Positions 18,603 through 29,136 of a DNA stretch of 64,000 bases are shown here, in pieces. A program made the translations under genes and the position numbers. This DNA is from Phaeodactylum tricornutum CCAP 1055/1 (lineage: Eukaryota; Bacillariophyta; Bacillariophyceae; Surirellales; Neidiaceae), in assembly GCF_000150955.2 (NCBI RefSeq), contig NC_011671.1, forward strand, positions 1,178,001 to 1,242,000. Reading direction: 5' to 3'. Every line of letters begins with the position of its first letter. The stretch's first letter is position 1. Under the pieces are notes generated by a model, which did no database searches, had not been told where the DNA came from, and saw only the letters and a program-made list of their open reading frames with translations.

Positions 18603-21600
18603 TCACGTGGTCTCGTAGCCTTCGGTAATACTATCGAGTGCAGAAGGTCGTCCTTTCCTCTTCATGCGTCGCTTCAGAATAATTAGCTTTTCTCGTGTCG
18701 CGTCGAGCTGGTGTGCGAGCTCGGTCGCGGCGTGACTTTGTTGCGCGACGGCCCGCATAGCGCTGGTTTGACAGCTCCAATGACGCAACACTGCTGCCTT
18801 CGTGACCGTCTCACGTCGCTCGGTAACACTATACAACAAACGAGCTGCTGCGAGCTGACATGCGCTCTCCGAAGCTTTGTCTACCTGAGCGGCGGACGAA
18901 AACGCTAGCCCTTCCTGGATACACTTCAACTCCATTTCGGCAGCTTCTTTCCAAGACACTTCCTGTCTCAGACGGTCCTCCATTTCACGGACGAAACGGT
19001 TCATGCCTTCTAGTTTCTGTTCCAGCAAATCTCGTTCCGATTCGTGATGTATCACCAACTGTTCCAAGTCCGCGAAAAGCTGGTCCTTGGCTTGTAACGC
19101 GTCATTTGCAGATCTGAGATCGTCCAGTAACGAATCGATTTGGGTTTCCAAGGCCTGTACTACCTTGTGCATGTACTCAACGTCCAATCGTGAAGCGTTC
19201 TGACAATGATTTTTGTTGGGCGACAAAACTTCCTCCTCCAATACAACCTTCATTTTGTTCAGTGCGTCCAAGACAGGAGATGATTTGGGTGATGTAGGCT
19301 TTCTTTTGGCGTTGGGAGTCGTCTTGATAGGAGAGAACTCTGCTTGTCTTCCTCGCCGAAGCTTCCACTCGTTAAATTGCCCGCGCTTGACTTCCAGATT
19401 GGAAAGACCTTCAGGAATTATGCAAGACAATTCATCCAGACACTCTCGAAACTTGATGAGAAAATTGTTGGAATCCTCGACAGATTGAGCCAAGTCCAAT
19501 GCTTCGACACTTTCGCGTTTGAACGCTCGGTTACCAAAGGATTCCAGATCTGTAGAACGCGCCGAGATCTTAGAAAACGTGTATTCTGCATGCATAAGAA
19601 TATCTTCAGTCAATTGCACTAGCTGGTCATCCACAGGCTCAGGATTGCTCAGAGCGTCCCCGCGGTCGTGGTACACAGCCGTTAGCGATTCCAACTTGGC
19701 ATTTTGCCTCTGTAATTCAGATTGCAATTTTGCAACCTCCTCAGATTTTTCTTTAGAAGCCGCGGCTTGGCACTCAGCCTGCAGCGCCGCTTCCTGGAGA
19801 AGGATGTGATCTGATTTCATCCGAGCAATAGTAGCATTGAGGACTTGTAGACGAGCCTTCAAGTGATCAGCCTCCATCTGCTTAATTTCAAGCTCACCAT
19901 GAAGATCCATTGAATCTGAATGAAGGTTTTCACGGGCGCTTATGGCATCACGGAGCCGAATCTTAGTCTCATTCGCAGTACTCTTCATATTGCTAATTTG
20001 AGCTTGGAGCGAGCCCACTTTCTTCTCCGCTCCGGTTAGTTGCCGACGTGCTTGGCGTAACTCGTTTCGTAGTGAATCAGCTTCTGACTTTGCCTCGCAT
20101 CTTGCTGTTTCCAGAGTAGCGCATTTGATTTCGAGTTCTTCTATCTGCTTGACCCGAAAATCCCAACCGTTCTCGTTTGTATTGTCCATTTTCTTGATCG
20201 CTTCTTGAAAATTCTTGATTTGAGCTGACAGAGATGTCATATTTCGTTCTGCGGTTGCAGCTTGGGTCTCGAATGCAAGTATTTCCTCTTTTTGAGCGGT
20301 AACAACACGCGATGCCTCGGCAAGCTTCGCAACTAAATCTTCCCGTAAAAGTTCACTGGCTTTTGTTTTGGATCGCAGCTCCTCAAGGCTTCTACCGATA
20401 AGTTTTATTTGCTCCTCTTTGTGTAAGAGTTCCTCGCACTTTATCCCTAGTTTTGACTCCAGATCCGCTGTCTTTTTCCTAGACGCGTTGTTCTCAATAA
20501 TTAGCTGCTCAAGACGCTGTCCAAGGGAAGCTGAAGTCTCGCTAGATTTTGCTCGGAGATTCTCCGCTTCTTGACGGGCGTCATTGAATTTTCGAATCGA
20601 TTCCAATAACTGCTTTTCAAGGTCAGAAATCGTTTCTTCAAGACTTTCGATCTCTATCTTTGTCTTGGAAAGCTGCGCATCCTTGCTACTGAGTTTGATG
20701 TCGGCGTCGTTCTGTACATGAGACGCCTTCTCAAGCATGATTTCTAAGCTTGCGATTGCAGCTTCGGCCTCTCTTAATCTGTCTGCCGAATCGTGTCGCA
20801 TCTGCTCCATAGATGCCGATAAGACTTGGACTTCATCCGCTAACGATGCATTACGTGTAAACTGCTCTTCAAGCTGCTGATTTAAAGTCCTTGACGTTTG
20901 CTCAGAGAGATTAGCTTTCGTACGCAGAGACGAAGCATCAATGACCATGCTTTCTCTATCAGCCCTGAGATCGCGAAGTCGGTCTTCAACTTGGCCATTA
21001 ACGGAAACCAGGTTTTCTATTTCAGTGGTCATCAATTTTAAATCCTCTTCCAGCTTTAGTATATGCTCTGATCGACGTTTTACCTGCGACTCGGTACATT
21101 CAAGCTGCGCCTGCGATGAAAACAGCTCATCTTGAAGGTCTCTGCATCTTCTCCGCAAATCTGATTTAGAGAGGTCTTTGAACTCTTCGGAAGCACTGCT
21201 GTCAGAAGAAACTGAAACATTTGCATGCTTATCGTCGATTTCGGCCCTGAGATCAGCTAAAGTACCATCAGCTTCGTGCATCCGAGATTTTAATACGTCA
21301 TTTTCAGCTAAAAGATGCTCTCGTTCAGCTCTAGCAGCATGAACACTTTCCTCTACTTTGCAAAGTCTCTTTTTTAGAAGTTCGCTTTTTTCATCGGATT
21401 TCCGCAAAGCTATTTCACTTACGTCCTTTTCTTCAGACAGACGTTGGACTTCTAATAAGTGTGCTTTGGAAAGCTCGATAAGCTTTCTACCAGTCTCGTC
21501 GCGTGTACTGTCGAGCAGCGAAGACAGATGCTCCACTTCGTCGTGTGACCGGGCCAGAGATTCTCGTAGATGATTGAGCTCCATTTTCGTAGTTTCCAGT

Positions 21601-24600
21601 TCTTCTTTAAGAGGATAGAGATCTCGAAGCTCTGCATCTTTATTTTCCAGTTGAATCGCAAGATGTGTCAGCTTAATCTCAAATTCCTGTCGTTCAACGC
21701 TGGCATTTTCAATTTTCTGCCGAAACTCGACTTCCCTTTGCTGACGCACGCGGTCGAAGTCAAACTCTGCCTTTTGAAGCAAAGTATATGCCAAATCGGC
21801 TCGTTCTGTTTCTTTTTTCAGAGCTGCAACAGCTTCTTCTTTTTCTCCCGAAAGCTTTTCGTCCTGCTTCCGCAGAAGGGCTTCTGAAAAACGATGCTCC
21901 TTTTTCAAACATTCAACAACAGCCTTCAAGTCGACTACCTCCAGCCGAGATCGATCGCGTTCTTGCTTAATTTCTCCAATCATGTTGCGGTACTTGACCA
22001 CCTCTGTAGATAGAAGGCTATTTCGGTGGTCCAATTGATCTCTTTCGGTGTTTGACCTCGTTTTAAGTTCCTGGAAAGACTCTCTTTCTGCTACAAGCTT
22101 CTCCAGCGTCTGTCCGAAACGGGATTCTGACTCGGTTAGGCTACGACGCAGAGACCGATTGAGACGTTCGAGCTCAGAATGTTTGGTCTTGATCGCTGAC
22201 AATTCCGTTTGGCTCTCAATTAGCTCCGAGGCTAAAGAGTCTTTCTCTTTTGAGGAGTCTCGAGCAATCTCCGTGAAACGCTTCGACAGCTGAGATTTTT
22301 GTCGCTTGCTCTCGCACAATTCGTTTTGCACTGTTTTCAATTCGTCTGTTTTGACGTTTAGTTCTTCTTGTAGCTTGTCGATTTGAGCGATTGAGTTTAT
22401 GTGATCGAGCGCTTTTGTGGAAAGAGTGGCGTCACGATCATAAACATCACTCCTCAGCCTGCCGATCAATATAGAAAGTTCTTTGTGTTTCTCCTGCATT
22501 GTCTTGATCTCACCCGATGACACAGCTTTCGATTTTTCGAGAGAGCGCACCTGCCTTCGCAATTCGGCAATTTCATTTCTCGACTCACATAGCATTGCAT
22601 CTGCAAATTCCGACGAATCTCTGATCATGACAGCCGCGTTTTCCTCCGTTTCTTCACGCAGACGACCAAGCTTTTCAATAAGTTTGGAGCGTTCCTCTTC
22701 GAGTTCCGTAATCTTCCTAGCGCTTAATTGGTGATCAGATTTTGACCAGCTGAGTTCGGAAGCCATGCGAGCAAGCTTAGACTGCGCGGCTTCAAGTCGT
22801 GACGAGAGTGTAGTAAGTTCGGCATTCTTTTTCTTCATAGCAAGTTCGAGATCTTGAATTTTAGTCGACGCATCTTCGGCTTTGGCCGAGTCTAGATCGG
22901 CTAACGATTTGGCGGTTGAACGTAAGTCTTGAAGCTCCTTCCTTGCAGACTCAAGTTGTGATCTTAACCAAGACTCTTCTCCGGATGAATCTTTTAGCGC
23001 TAGAGACAGGTCATCCACCCGCTCTTCGAGAGACCGGACATCGGACTTTAAGCTCGAAGCCGTTGATAGAGCACTGTCTAGGGATCTTTGTTTCTCGTCC
23101 AGTTGTGCCGAAATCTCCTGGACTTCTGCTCGTTGATGCCGGGATTTGTCGTCACTAGCAGCAAAGCTCTTAGCGATATCTCGCGCCTCCCGGAGCTGCA
23201 CTGCCATTCCGGCCCTATCTTCCAGAGCGTCATCTCGCTCGGTTGTTAATTTCGATACTTCGCCGACAAGTTGTCGTTTCTCCGAGAGAATTGCAATGAT
23301 ATCTTCTGATGTATTTGTTTTCTCTAAGACAACTCCCTCCAACTCCATCGCCTTGCGCTTCAAATCGGTACGCATGGCTTCGAGACCTAGTTGAGCGTCT
23401 TCAAGATCACGAGTTTTTGCAGCCAGTTGCTCATCTTTTTTTCGAAGCATTTCCAATAACTCTTTCCGGGACGCAGCAGCAATTTCATTGAAGCTTCGAC
23501 TCTGGATCTTCACCGATTCGAGCTCTTTTGCCAGTGCTGTGTTTGATGCCTCTAATTGATGAGAGTTCTTTTGATATTGCTTGGCGGACTCCATGGTGAT
23601 ATAAAGCTCAGATTCAAGCTCCTCAATTCGGGTAGATAGCAGGACTTTCTCACCGTTCATGCTCATGGCAACTTCCGGCACAGTTAAATCGATCCTGTCT
23701 ACGTTGAGATCTTTTCTGAGTTTATTGTTCTCGGTCTCGAGCTCTTGGATGCGGCACTCTGCCTCAGTGAGTTGGGATTTTGCCGTAGCTAGCTCCAGAC
23801 GCGTATCTCGAGCAGATTCGGCCAAAGTGTCTCGCTCGCCCTTGGTTGTTTCAAGCTCCCTGGAGAGTTCATCATTGACACTTTGAACCTCTCGCTCGTG
23901 CCTATTTGAAGTCTGTATCAGTCGTTCGAACGACTCCTTTTTTTCCTCCATCAGTTTAGAGTGTAGAACAGCACTAGCTACCACCTCTTGAGACTCGTAA
24001 AGCTCTCGTTTGGCCTCCTCTAGACGAAGCCTAGTGTCATCGACCTCGGATTGAAGTTGCAGTAGCCGTATATCCTCTCGATCTAACTCTTTAACCTGGT
24101 CTGATTCGTCGTCGATTTGTTGTGAATTTAGTTGTGTTCCTTTGCTGGAATCATGAACCTCATCTTCAAGGCCACTGCGAAGACGCTGGACCTCGATTTT
24201 TAATATCTGTTCAGCGGCCTTTGACTCCGTAAGTTTTTCATTTAACTCGTCCACACGAACTTCGTTTTCGCGCAGGATGCTGGACCTTCTCTGCACTTCT
24301 GCAAGTTGGGTTTGGCGTTCTTCTTCAAGAAAATGCAACTTTGATCGAAGTTCGTCAACCGTCGCCATGTGCTCTGCTTTCTGTGTTTCGGCAACTCGAA
24401 ATTGGCCATCGGTCTCATCCTTCTCAAGTTGCAAACGCTCTAAAAGGGCGCTCTTGGAAGAGAGCTCAGTCCGGGTGTGCTCAAGGTCTTCTTTTGCTTC
24501 GGAAAGAGCAATTGATAGGCTCTCATTATTCGCTTGCGCCGTTTCGAAATCCTGTACCAACGCCATATTCGTGGCATGGACTGCGTCGCGTTGTGACTCC

Positions 24601-25820
24601 AATTCGGAGGATAACGAGTCACGCTCCTGTTCAGCCTGGCGAAGCCGTTCCTCAAGTTGCCACGCCTTGTATTCAAGGGAGTCGCGTTCTTGTTGCAAAG
24701 ATTCCAGTCGCTGTTCTAAATCTTGCACCTGTTTCTCGAACTCTCTAGCTGCAATCTCATTTTGCCCCTGCTGTGAGTCATTGTTCTTGCGGAGTGAGAC
24801 CAATTCCTTCTCCAATTGTGCGATGGAGGCTTGATAATGTTCCAGCTGCTGCTTGTTTGCCTCAAGCTCGTCCTGGTGGGCCCTCTCAACGGATTCTTTC
24901 GAAAGTCGAAAGGTCTCTAGTTCACTTGTGGTCGACGCGAGCGACGATTGGGTGGATGCTAGCTCCTTCCGGGTGCAGTTCAGCTGTTCCAGTAGATCTA
25001 TGTTTGGCTGGCTAGGAGAAGTCGATTGCGAGTGCGGTCCAGGGTTACCATTTTGGTGCACTTTCTCCAAACGATCCAAAAGTCGCGTGCTTGCGGTGGC
25101 GTCGACGCTGTCTTTCGCTGGTACTGTGGATCCACTCTTATTCCCAGATCTTGCGAGATTGGACAAGAGTATCCCGTCTTCGGGATTTTGAACGAGAGCC
25201 AGATCAATGGATTGAGAAGCGTCCGATTCGGTAGCAGAGGATGCGGGAGAGTAGGGCAAGTCCTTGGGCGTCTTGTGCAGGGTTCCCGGTACCCGCGAAT
25301 TGGACGCCGCCAATCGATGGGTCCGGCCTACCTGGGGAGTCGCTGGAACGACGGCAGTTCGACCCCAGGCCCGCTGAAAGGTAATTTCACGACGACTATT
25401 GGAATTCTTGAGAAGCTGAATCGTTTCTTCGTACGATTGGGTCCGGGATCCGTTGACTTGTACCAAAAAATCCCCGGGTTGTATTTCTCCCGATCGGCGT
25501 GCCGGACCTGGCTGCTGCGGACCCGCATCGGCAAAGCGCTGTACCTTGCAAGCTGCAAAGTTCGTATCCTTCGAGGGTTCCAATTCCAACCCAATCGGTC
25601 CCGGACCAAAGGTCACGGTATAAAATTCGGGCGTGGCAGAAGATGAAGCAGCGGTGTGGCGATTTTGCTGATTGCTTCGATGGCGTGCGCGAATTTTTTT
25701 GACGGAAGACCGCGGCGGTGGAGGAGAATTGACCGCGAGAACCGTCCCAAACCGACGGTTCCGACGTGGTGGCTGTACGAGAGAAGAGTAGGCGGTGAGG
25801 AAGTATTCGAAAGTAGAAGA
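18603..25820 (-). CDS. Giant PDZ / coiled-coil protein (5' end unresolved)
   Basis: About 2,400 codons are open. The first 2,337 are readable from a GTG at 25616, but the PDZ domain begins before it: EFYTVTFGPGPIGLELEP, then GEIQPGDFLVQVNG and YEETIQLLKNS. The frame stays open to 25820 with no ATG, so the true start must be on an upstream exon or use a short intron. The rest is almost entirely heptad-rich coiled coil (runs such as LEQRLESLQQERDSLEYKAW), with a Pro/Ser linker after the PDZ and a globular-looking C-terminus ending in basic KRRMKRKGR. Such proteins scaffold cytoskeleton, Golgi or centrosome-like structures; no specific orthologue is recognised. No intron is needed inside 7 kb. 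Confidence 0.85.
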   Translation of the reverse strand, partial: SSTFEYFLTAYSSLVQPPRRNRRFGTVLAVNSPPPPRSSVKKIRARHRSNQQNRHTAASSSATPEFYTVTFGPGPIGLELEPSKDTNFAACKVQRFADAGPQQPGPARRSGEIQPGDFLVQVNGSRTQSYEETIQLLKNSNSRREITFQRAWGRTAVVPATPQVGRTHRLAASNSRVPGTLHKTPKDLPYSPASSATESDASQSIDLALVQNPEDGILLSNLARSGNKSGSTVPAKDSVDATASTRLLDRLEKVHQNGNPGPHSQSTSPSQPNIDLLEQLNCTRKELASTQSSLASTTSELETFRLSKESVERAHQDELEANKQQLEHYQASIAQLEKELVSLRKNNDSQQGQNEIAAREFEKQVQDLEQRLESLQQERDSLEYKAWQLEERLRQAEQERDSLSSELESQRDAVHATNMALVQDFETAQANNESLSIALSEAKEDLEHTRTELSSKSALLERLQLEKDETDGQFRVAETQKAEHMATVDELRSKLHFLEEERQTQLAEVQRRSSILRENEVRVDELNEKLTESKAAEQILKIEVQRLRSGLEDEVHDSSKGTQLNSQQIDDESDQVKELDREDIRLLQLQSEVDDTRLRLEEAKRELYESQEVVASAVLHSKLMEEKKESFERLIQTSNRHEREVQSVNDELSRELETTKGERDTLAESARDTRLELATAKSQLTEAECRIQELETENNKLRKDLNVDRIDLTVPEVAMSMNGEKVLLSTRIEELESELYITMESAKQYQKNSHQLEASNTALAKELESVKIQSRSFNEIAAASRKELLEMLRKKDEQLAAKTRDLEDAQLGLEAMRTDLKRKAMELEGVVLEKTNTSEDIIAILSEKRQLVGEVSKLTTERDDALEDRAGMAVQLREARDIAKSFAASDDKSRHQRAEVQEISAQLDEKQRSLDSALSTASSLKSDVRSLEERVDDLSLALKDSSGEESWLRSQLESARKELQDLRSTAKSLADLDSAKAEDASTKIQDLELAMKKKNAELTTLSSRLEAAQSKLARMASELSWSKSDHQLSARKITELEEERSKLIEKLGRLREETEENAAVMIRDSSEFADAMLCESRNEIAELRRQVRSLEKSKAVSSGEIKTMQEKHKELSILIGRLRSDVYDRDATLSTKALDHINSIAQIDKLQEELNVKTDELKTVQNELCESKRQKSQLSKRFTEIARDSSKEKDSLASELIESQTELSAIKTKHSELERLNRSLRRSLTESESRFGQTLEKLVAERESFQELKTRSNTERDQLDHRNSLLSTEVVKYRNMIGEIKQERDRSRLEVVDLKAVVECLKKEHRFSEALLRKQDEKLSGEKEEAVAALKKETERADLAYTLLQKAEFDFDRVRQQREVEFRQKIENASVERQEFEIKLTHLAIQLENKDAELRDLYPLKEELETTKMELNHLRESLARSHDEVEHLSSLLDSTRDETGRKLIELSKAHLLEVQRLSEEKDVSEIALRKSDEKSELLKKRLCKVEESVHAARAEREHLLAENDVLKSRMHEADGTLADLRAEIDDKHANVSVSSDSSASEEFKDLSKSDLRRRCRDLQDELFSSQAQLECTESQVKRRSEHILKLEEDLKLMTTEIENLVSVNGQVEDRLRDLRADRESMVIDASSLRTKANLSEQTSRTLNQQLEEQFTRNASLADEVQVLSASMEQMRHDSADRLREAEAAIASLEIMLEKASHVQNDADIKLSSKDAQLSKTKIEIESLEETISDLEKQLLESIRKFNDARQEAENLRAKSSETSASLGQRLEQLIIENNASRKKTADLESKLGIKCEELLHKEEQIKLIGRSLEELRSKTKASELLREDLVAKLAEASRVVTAQKEEILAFETQAATAERNMTSLSAQIKNFQEAIKKMDNTNENGWDFRVKQIEELEIKCATLETARCEAKSEADSLRNELRQARRQLTGAEKKVGSLQAQISNMKSTANETKIRLRDAISARENLHSDSMDLHGELEIKQMEADHLKARLQVLNATIARMKSDHILLQEAALQAECQAAASKEKSEEVAKLQSELQRQNAKLESLTAVYHDRGDALSNPEPVDDQLVQLTEDILMHAEYTFSKISARSTDLESFGNRAFKRESVEALDLAQSVEDSNNFLIKFRECLDELSCIIPEGLSNLEVKRGQFNEWKLRRGRQAEFSPIKTTPNAKRKPTSPKSSPVLDALNKMKVVLEEEVLSPNKNHCQNASRLDVEYMHKVVQALETQIDSLLDDLRSANDALQAKDQLFADLEQLVIHHESERDLLEQKLEGMNRFVREMEDRLRQEVSWKEAAEMELKCIQEGLAFSSAAQVDKASESACQLAAARLLYSVTERRETVTKAAVLRHWSCQTSAMRAVAQQSHAATELAHQLDATREKLIILKRRMKRKGRPSALDSITEGYETT

Positions 25821-26479
25821 TTACCAACGGAGCAATGTCGTTGCTGAAAACAGCAACGTACCGTCAAATTGGATGCGCTCGTCGACATGGCGCTGCTTCA
25901 ACCCGGGGACTCGAGAGTTCCGTTCAAATGCTGTCCGCTTGCTTGTTTCCTAAAGGGTGCTCTACAAACTCTAGAGAGAGAGGCGAGAGGCACAGTGGTA
26001 TGGACACTACCAGTAAGATGGCACACTCATCGACAACCCAGGTTCGTTCGATGCTCCCAACTTTCCGTTACCCGTTGTCCGTGGACAGCGTCGTATCGAA
26101 TTTGAATGGATCGCCGACCGAGGCCCAAGCGCGCACAATTTCTCAAGAACTTAACGTAGGATAATTTCCAGCTAGATACCTATGGAAAATGGGGTCCGAC
26201 CTGCATAGAAATGTCGTAGTGTCAACCTCTTATAAGGAACTGACGTGATATTTCATAGAAGTATTTTCGCCGGACATCTTTGTGATGTGGCTACATCTTT
26301 GATCGCGTACGCTCGAGTTCGAAATTCTCGTTCGCGCGTTGTCACTTGTCACGTCCAGCAACCAACGTACGAGGATCCGCCGGGATCGGACGACACGGGG
26401 TTCCAATAAGCCTGACAACTTTTCCTCTGCTATTGCAGTTTCCAGCACACAGAGCCGACACCACCGCCATCCATCCAGT
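25821..26479. other. Intergenic between divergent genes
   Basis: About 660 bp. The left part probably contains the missing 5' exon of the coiled-coil gene: on the minus strand there is an ATG at 25888, a candidate donor TTG|GTAATC near 25825 and a candidate acceptor CTCTCGTACAG near 25770, although that exact pairing gives the wrong frame. The right part is the promoter of the first 5'-nucleotidase copy. Confidence 0.35.
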
Positions 26480-28526
26480 ATGAAAATACCATCGCGGAAT
26501 CGATGGCGTTCTCGACCGGGATGGGCTGTGGCCATTCTGGTGTCTTGCGGATCCAATCGTGTCGACGGATTGGCCTTTCAGCAATCAGTGCGTGGGGGAG
26601 GTCGAGCCGCGAGTACACCGGATAAAGTAGACAGGGTTGAAACGTGGGAAGCCTCGCCGTGCCAAGATTCGGAATGTCGATTGATCCTCTGTCACATAAC
26701 GGACGTCTACACGCTCGAGCATCTCGCCCATTTCAAAACGCTCGTGGAAGAGACCAAGAAAAACTCCGAAGGATCCGCCGTGGTTTCTGTACTGACGGGG
26801 GATTTTCTGTGTAAGTGCACGAACGAAAGCACGCATTCCAACACCGACAATTAATCAATTGCTCCATCTAACACTCCTCGGCTCCTTTATACAAGATCAG
26901 CACCCTACTTACTTTCCAGTGTGGATCGAGGCGAAGGGATGATGCACGCGCTTGGGCGGATTCCCCTCGATTATTTGACATGGGGAAACCACGAAGCCGA
27001 CATCAACCACCGCACCGTTTGTCAACACGTCCGCAACTTTGCTGGTACGTGGCTCAATTCCAATATGATCGATCACGAAGCCATGGATGCACAGAAAGAA
27101 TACGATGTCATTGAACTGACCTCACCTGACGGATCCAACCACCGCAAAATTGGACTCGCCGCGGTCCTTTCCAGCGACCCGGCCTTGTACGCGCAATTTA
27201 AAGCACCCGGGCCTTTTGGTGGCGCAACCGTCACTGATCCGTGGGAAGCCCTGGCAAAGTACAAACGCTTGTTGGAAAAAGATCACGGTGTGGATTTGGT
27301 GGTACCTTTGCAGCATTTGTACGTCCCGGACGATCACAAGACTTGCCACAAATTTGATTTTCCGGTGGTGCTGTCTGGACACGATCATCACCGTGTTGAT
27401 GAAGTGGTGGATGGCACTCGGCTCATCAAACCGGGCATGAATGCTGCGTACGCAGCTGTTGTGGAAATTTCGTGGAAGACGTCGTCGAGCGAAAAACCCG
27501 TTATTCGATCACGATTCCTGCGCTGTCAGGATTGGGACTGCCGATCCAGTTTTGGCCGAGGAGAACGAGCGTGCTTATGATGCCCTGATTCCTTTACGTA
27601 ATACCGAATTGGCTCGTGTTCCATCAAACTTTGAACCTTTGACTTCCAACAATAGTCGCGGCAGTGTCTGTACCATGGGCAGTTTCATTTGTTCGCTGCT
27701 GCGATCGTCGCTCAATGTTTCGCGGCGGCAGCGGGATAACAAAGTGGACGCCGTCCTACTCATGGGTGGCAATGTAAGAGGAAATGCCGACTACCCCGAA
27801 GGGTCATTCTTCTCGCTGGAAGCTCTAGAGGCCGAAATAAAATCGGACGAAGTAATAGCAGTAGTGAACATGCCTGGTTGGCTGCTGGCCGCAGGCATCG
27901 AAGCGACCCATGCCGGTGACCCAATTCCAGGATGGATGCAGTATGATGTGGGCATCCGACAAGATGAGAATAACGTGGTTACGCAAGTAGCTGGGCTTCC
28001 CATTGATCGCGAGCGTGTCTACCGAGTGGCGACCAAAATTGGCGACTTGACCAACGGACAAAGTATTCCGCTCACGCAATACTACACAGAGAATCGACAT
28101 CTTCTTCCACCAAAGGGAGCGTACGTTAATATACAGTCCGAGCTGATGGCCTACTTTGCAAGAAATCTTTGGCGAAAGCTGTGGGATGCCGTCTCCTTGG
28201 AGCTTGCGGAGACTTGCGATACCGACAACGACTGCAACCCCGTAGGCCGGCTGGAAGTCCTTGACAAAACCGGGGATGGTGAAGTCTCGGTGGCCGAAAT
28301 TCAAACCGCTTTACGAGATTTGCTGGGGTATTCTGTGGACGACCGAGAAACATCGTTGGCCAAGTTTGTTCATTCGTTTGCTGATACGACCAGTACTGGA
28401 CGGGTAACACTACGGGATTTTGAAATTTTCTGCGACGAAATGGAGCAAACTTACGAGCGAGACAGCTGGCGATTGTCGTATCCGAAACCGTCCAAACCGA
28501 CTGCTGGTACTGCTAAATCAACATAG
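26480..28526 (+). CDS. EF-hand 5'-nucleotidase-like protein, copy A (frameshifted)
   Basis: Exon 1 is 26480-26810, the intron 26811-26900 (GTAAGT...CAG, 90 bp), and exon 2 runs from 26901. The start ATG precedes a hydrophobic signal ending DGLAF-QQ. The metallophosphoesterase part has ITDVYTLEHLAHFKTL, LTGDF, WGNHEAD, LQHLYVPDDHK and LSGHDHH. The 5'-nucleotidase C-domain has NTELARVPS, GSVCTMGSFIC, LLMGGNVRGNADY and a YRVATKIGDLTNG core. Two EF-hands follow (DKTGDGEVSVAE and a weaker DTTSTGRVTLRD). The usual metal motif D-x-H reads D-V-Y. Compared with copies B and C there is one extra base around 27534-27539, after CQDW, which changes frame; downstream the other frame stays open for about 330 codons. 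This may be a young pseudogene, an assembly error or a strain allele. Confidence 0.8.
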
Positions 28527-29136
28527 TTCAAGCTTCGAGATTGTCTGCGATGCTCGCGCACCCAGAGGTTCCCAGAAATTCTGCAAATTCGGATTCTTTG
28601 TTGTCGTGACCAACTTTCCAAGTGGTCCGATTCTTCCTTTGCCTTCCACGATATCCATTTTTACGGTCTTTATGCGCAGTGTAGGAAATGGATGGAGGAA
28701 GACGACCAATGGTTAGGAACGGTGATGCTGGTTCGTGTGTTAACAGTTAGCAAAGCTGCGAATTGTGAGGAATTGACACGTGTGCGCATTTCGTAACGAC
28801 AGAACATGTGACATGGATTCCGTGAAATGATTGGCTCAACCACAATGACAGAAAATGATTATTAGAGAACATATACCCGTCAAGATTGTAGCTTCAAGTC
28901 CGGTGCGTAGATAAAATTAGAACTGTACTCAAATTCCGGTAGGTATCGTAGTTTGAGCGCGACTGACTCTGAGAAAAAGCGTTCGGAGAAGGATCGCGAT
29001 CGGAACGATCGATCCATCGAGATCGATCGAAAACTGCTAGAATGCCCTGCCCTCCCCTGCTGTGCAAAGACTATTTTGCGTGCAGAACGATTCTGCACAA
29101 ATTCTGAAAAAAGACGATTTCTGTACGAAAGGCACG
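28527..29136. other. Intergenic, GATC-rich patch
   Basis: About 610 bp between copies A and B. A run at 28993-29032 is dense in CGATCG/GATCGAT words. No gene seen. Confidence 0.4.

Noticed and set aside
20000-25000. Many plus-strand ORFs within the coiled-coil gene
   Set aside because: Ser/Arg/Phe-rich shadows of a Glu/Lys/Leu-rich coding strand; no independent support.
25613-25888. Simple two-exon start for the giant coiled-coil protein using the ATG at 25888
   Set aside because: The visible donor and acceptor pair gives the wrong frame for the PDZ domain.
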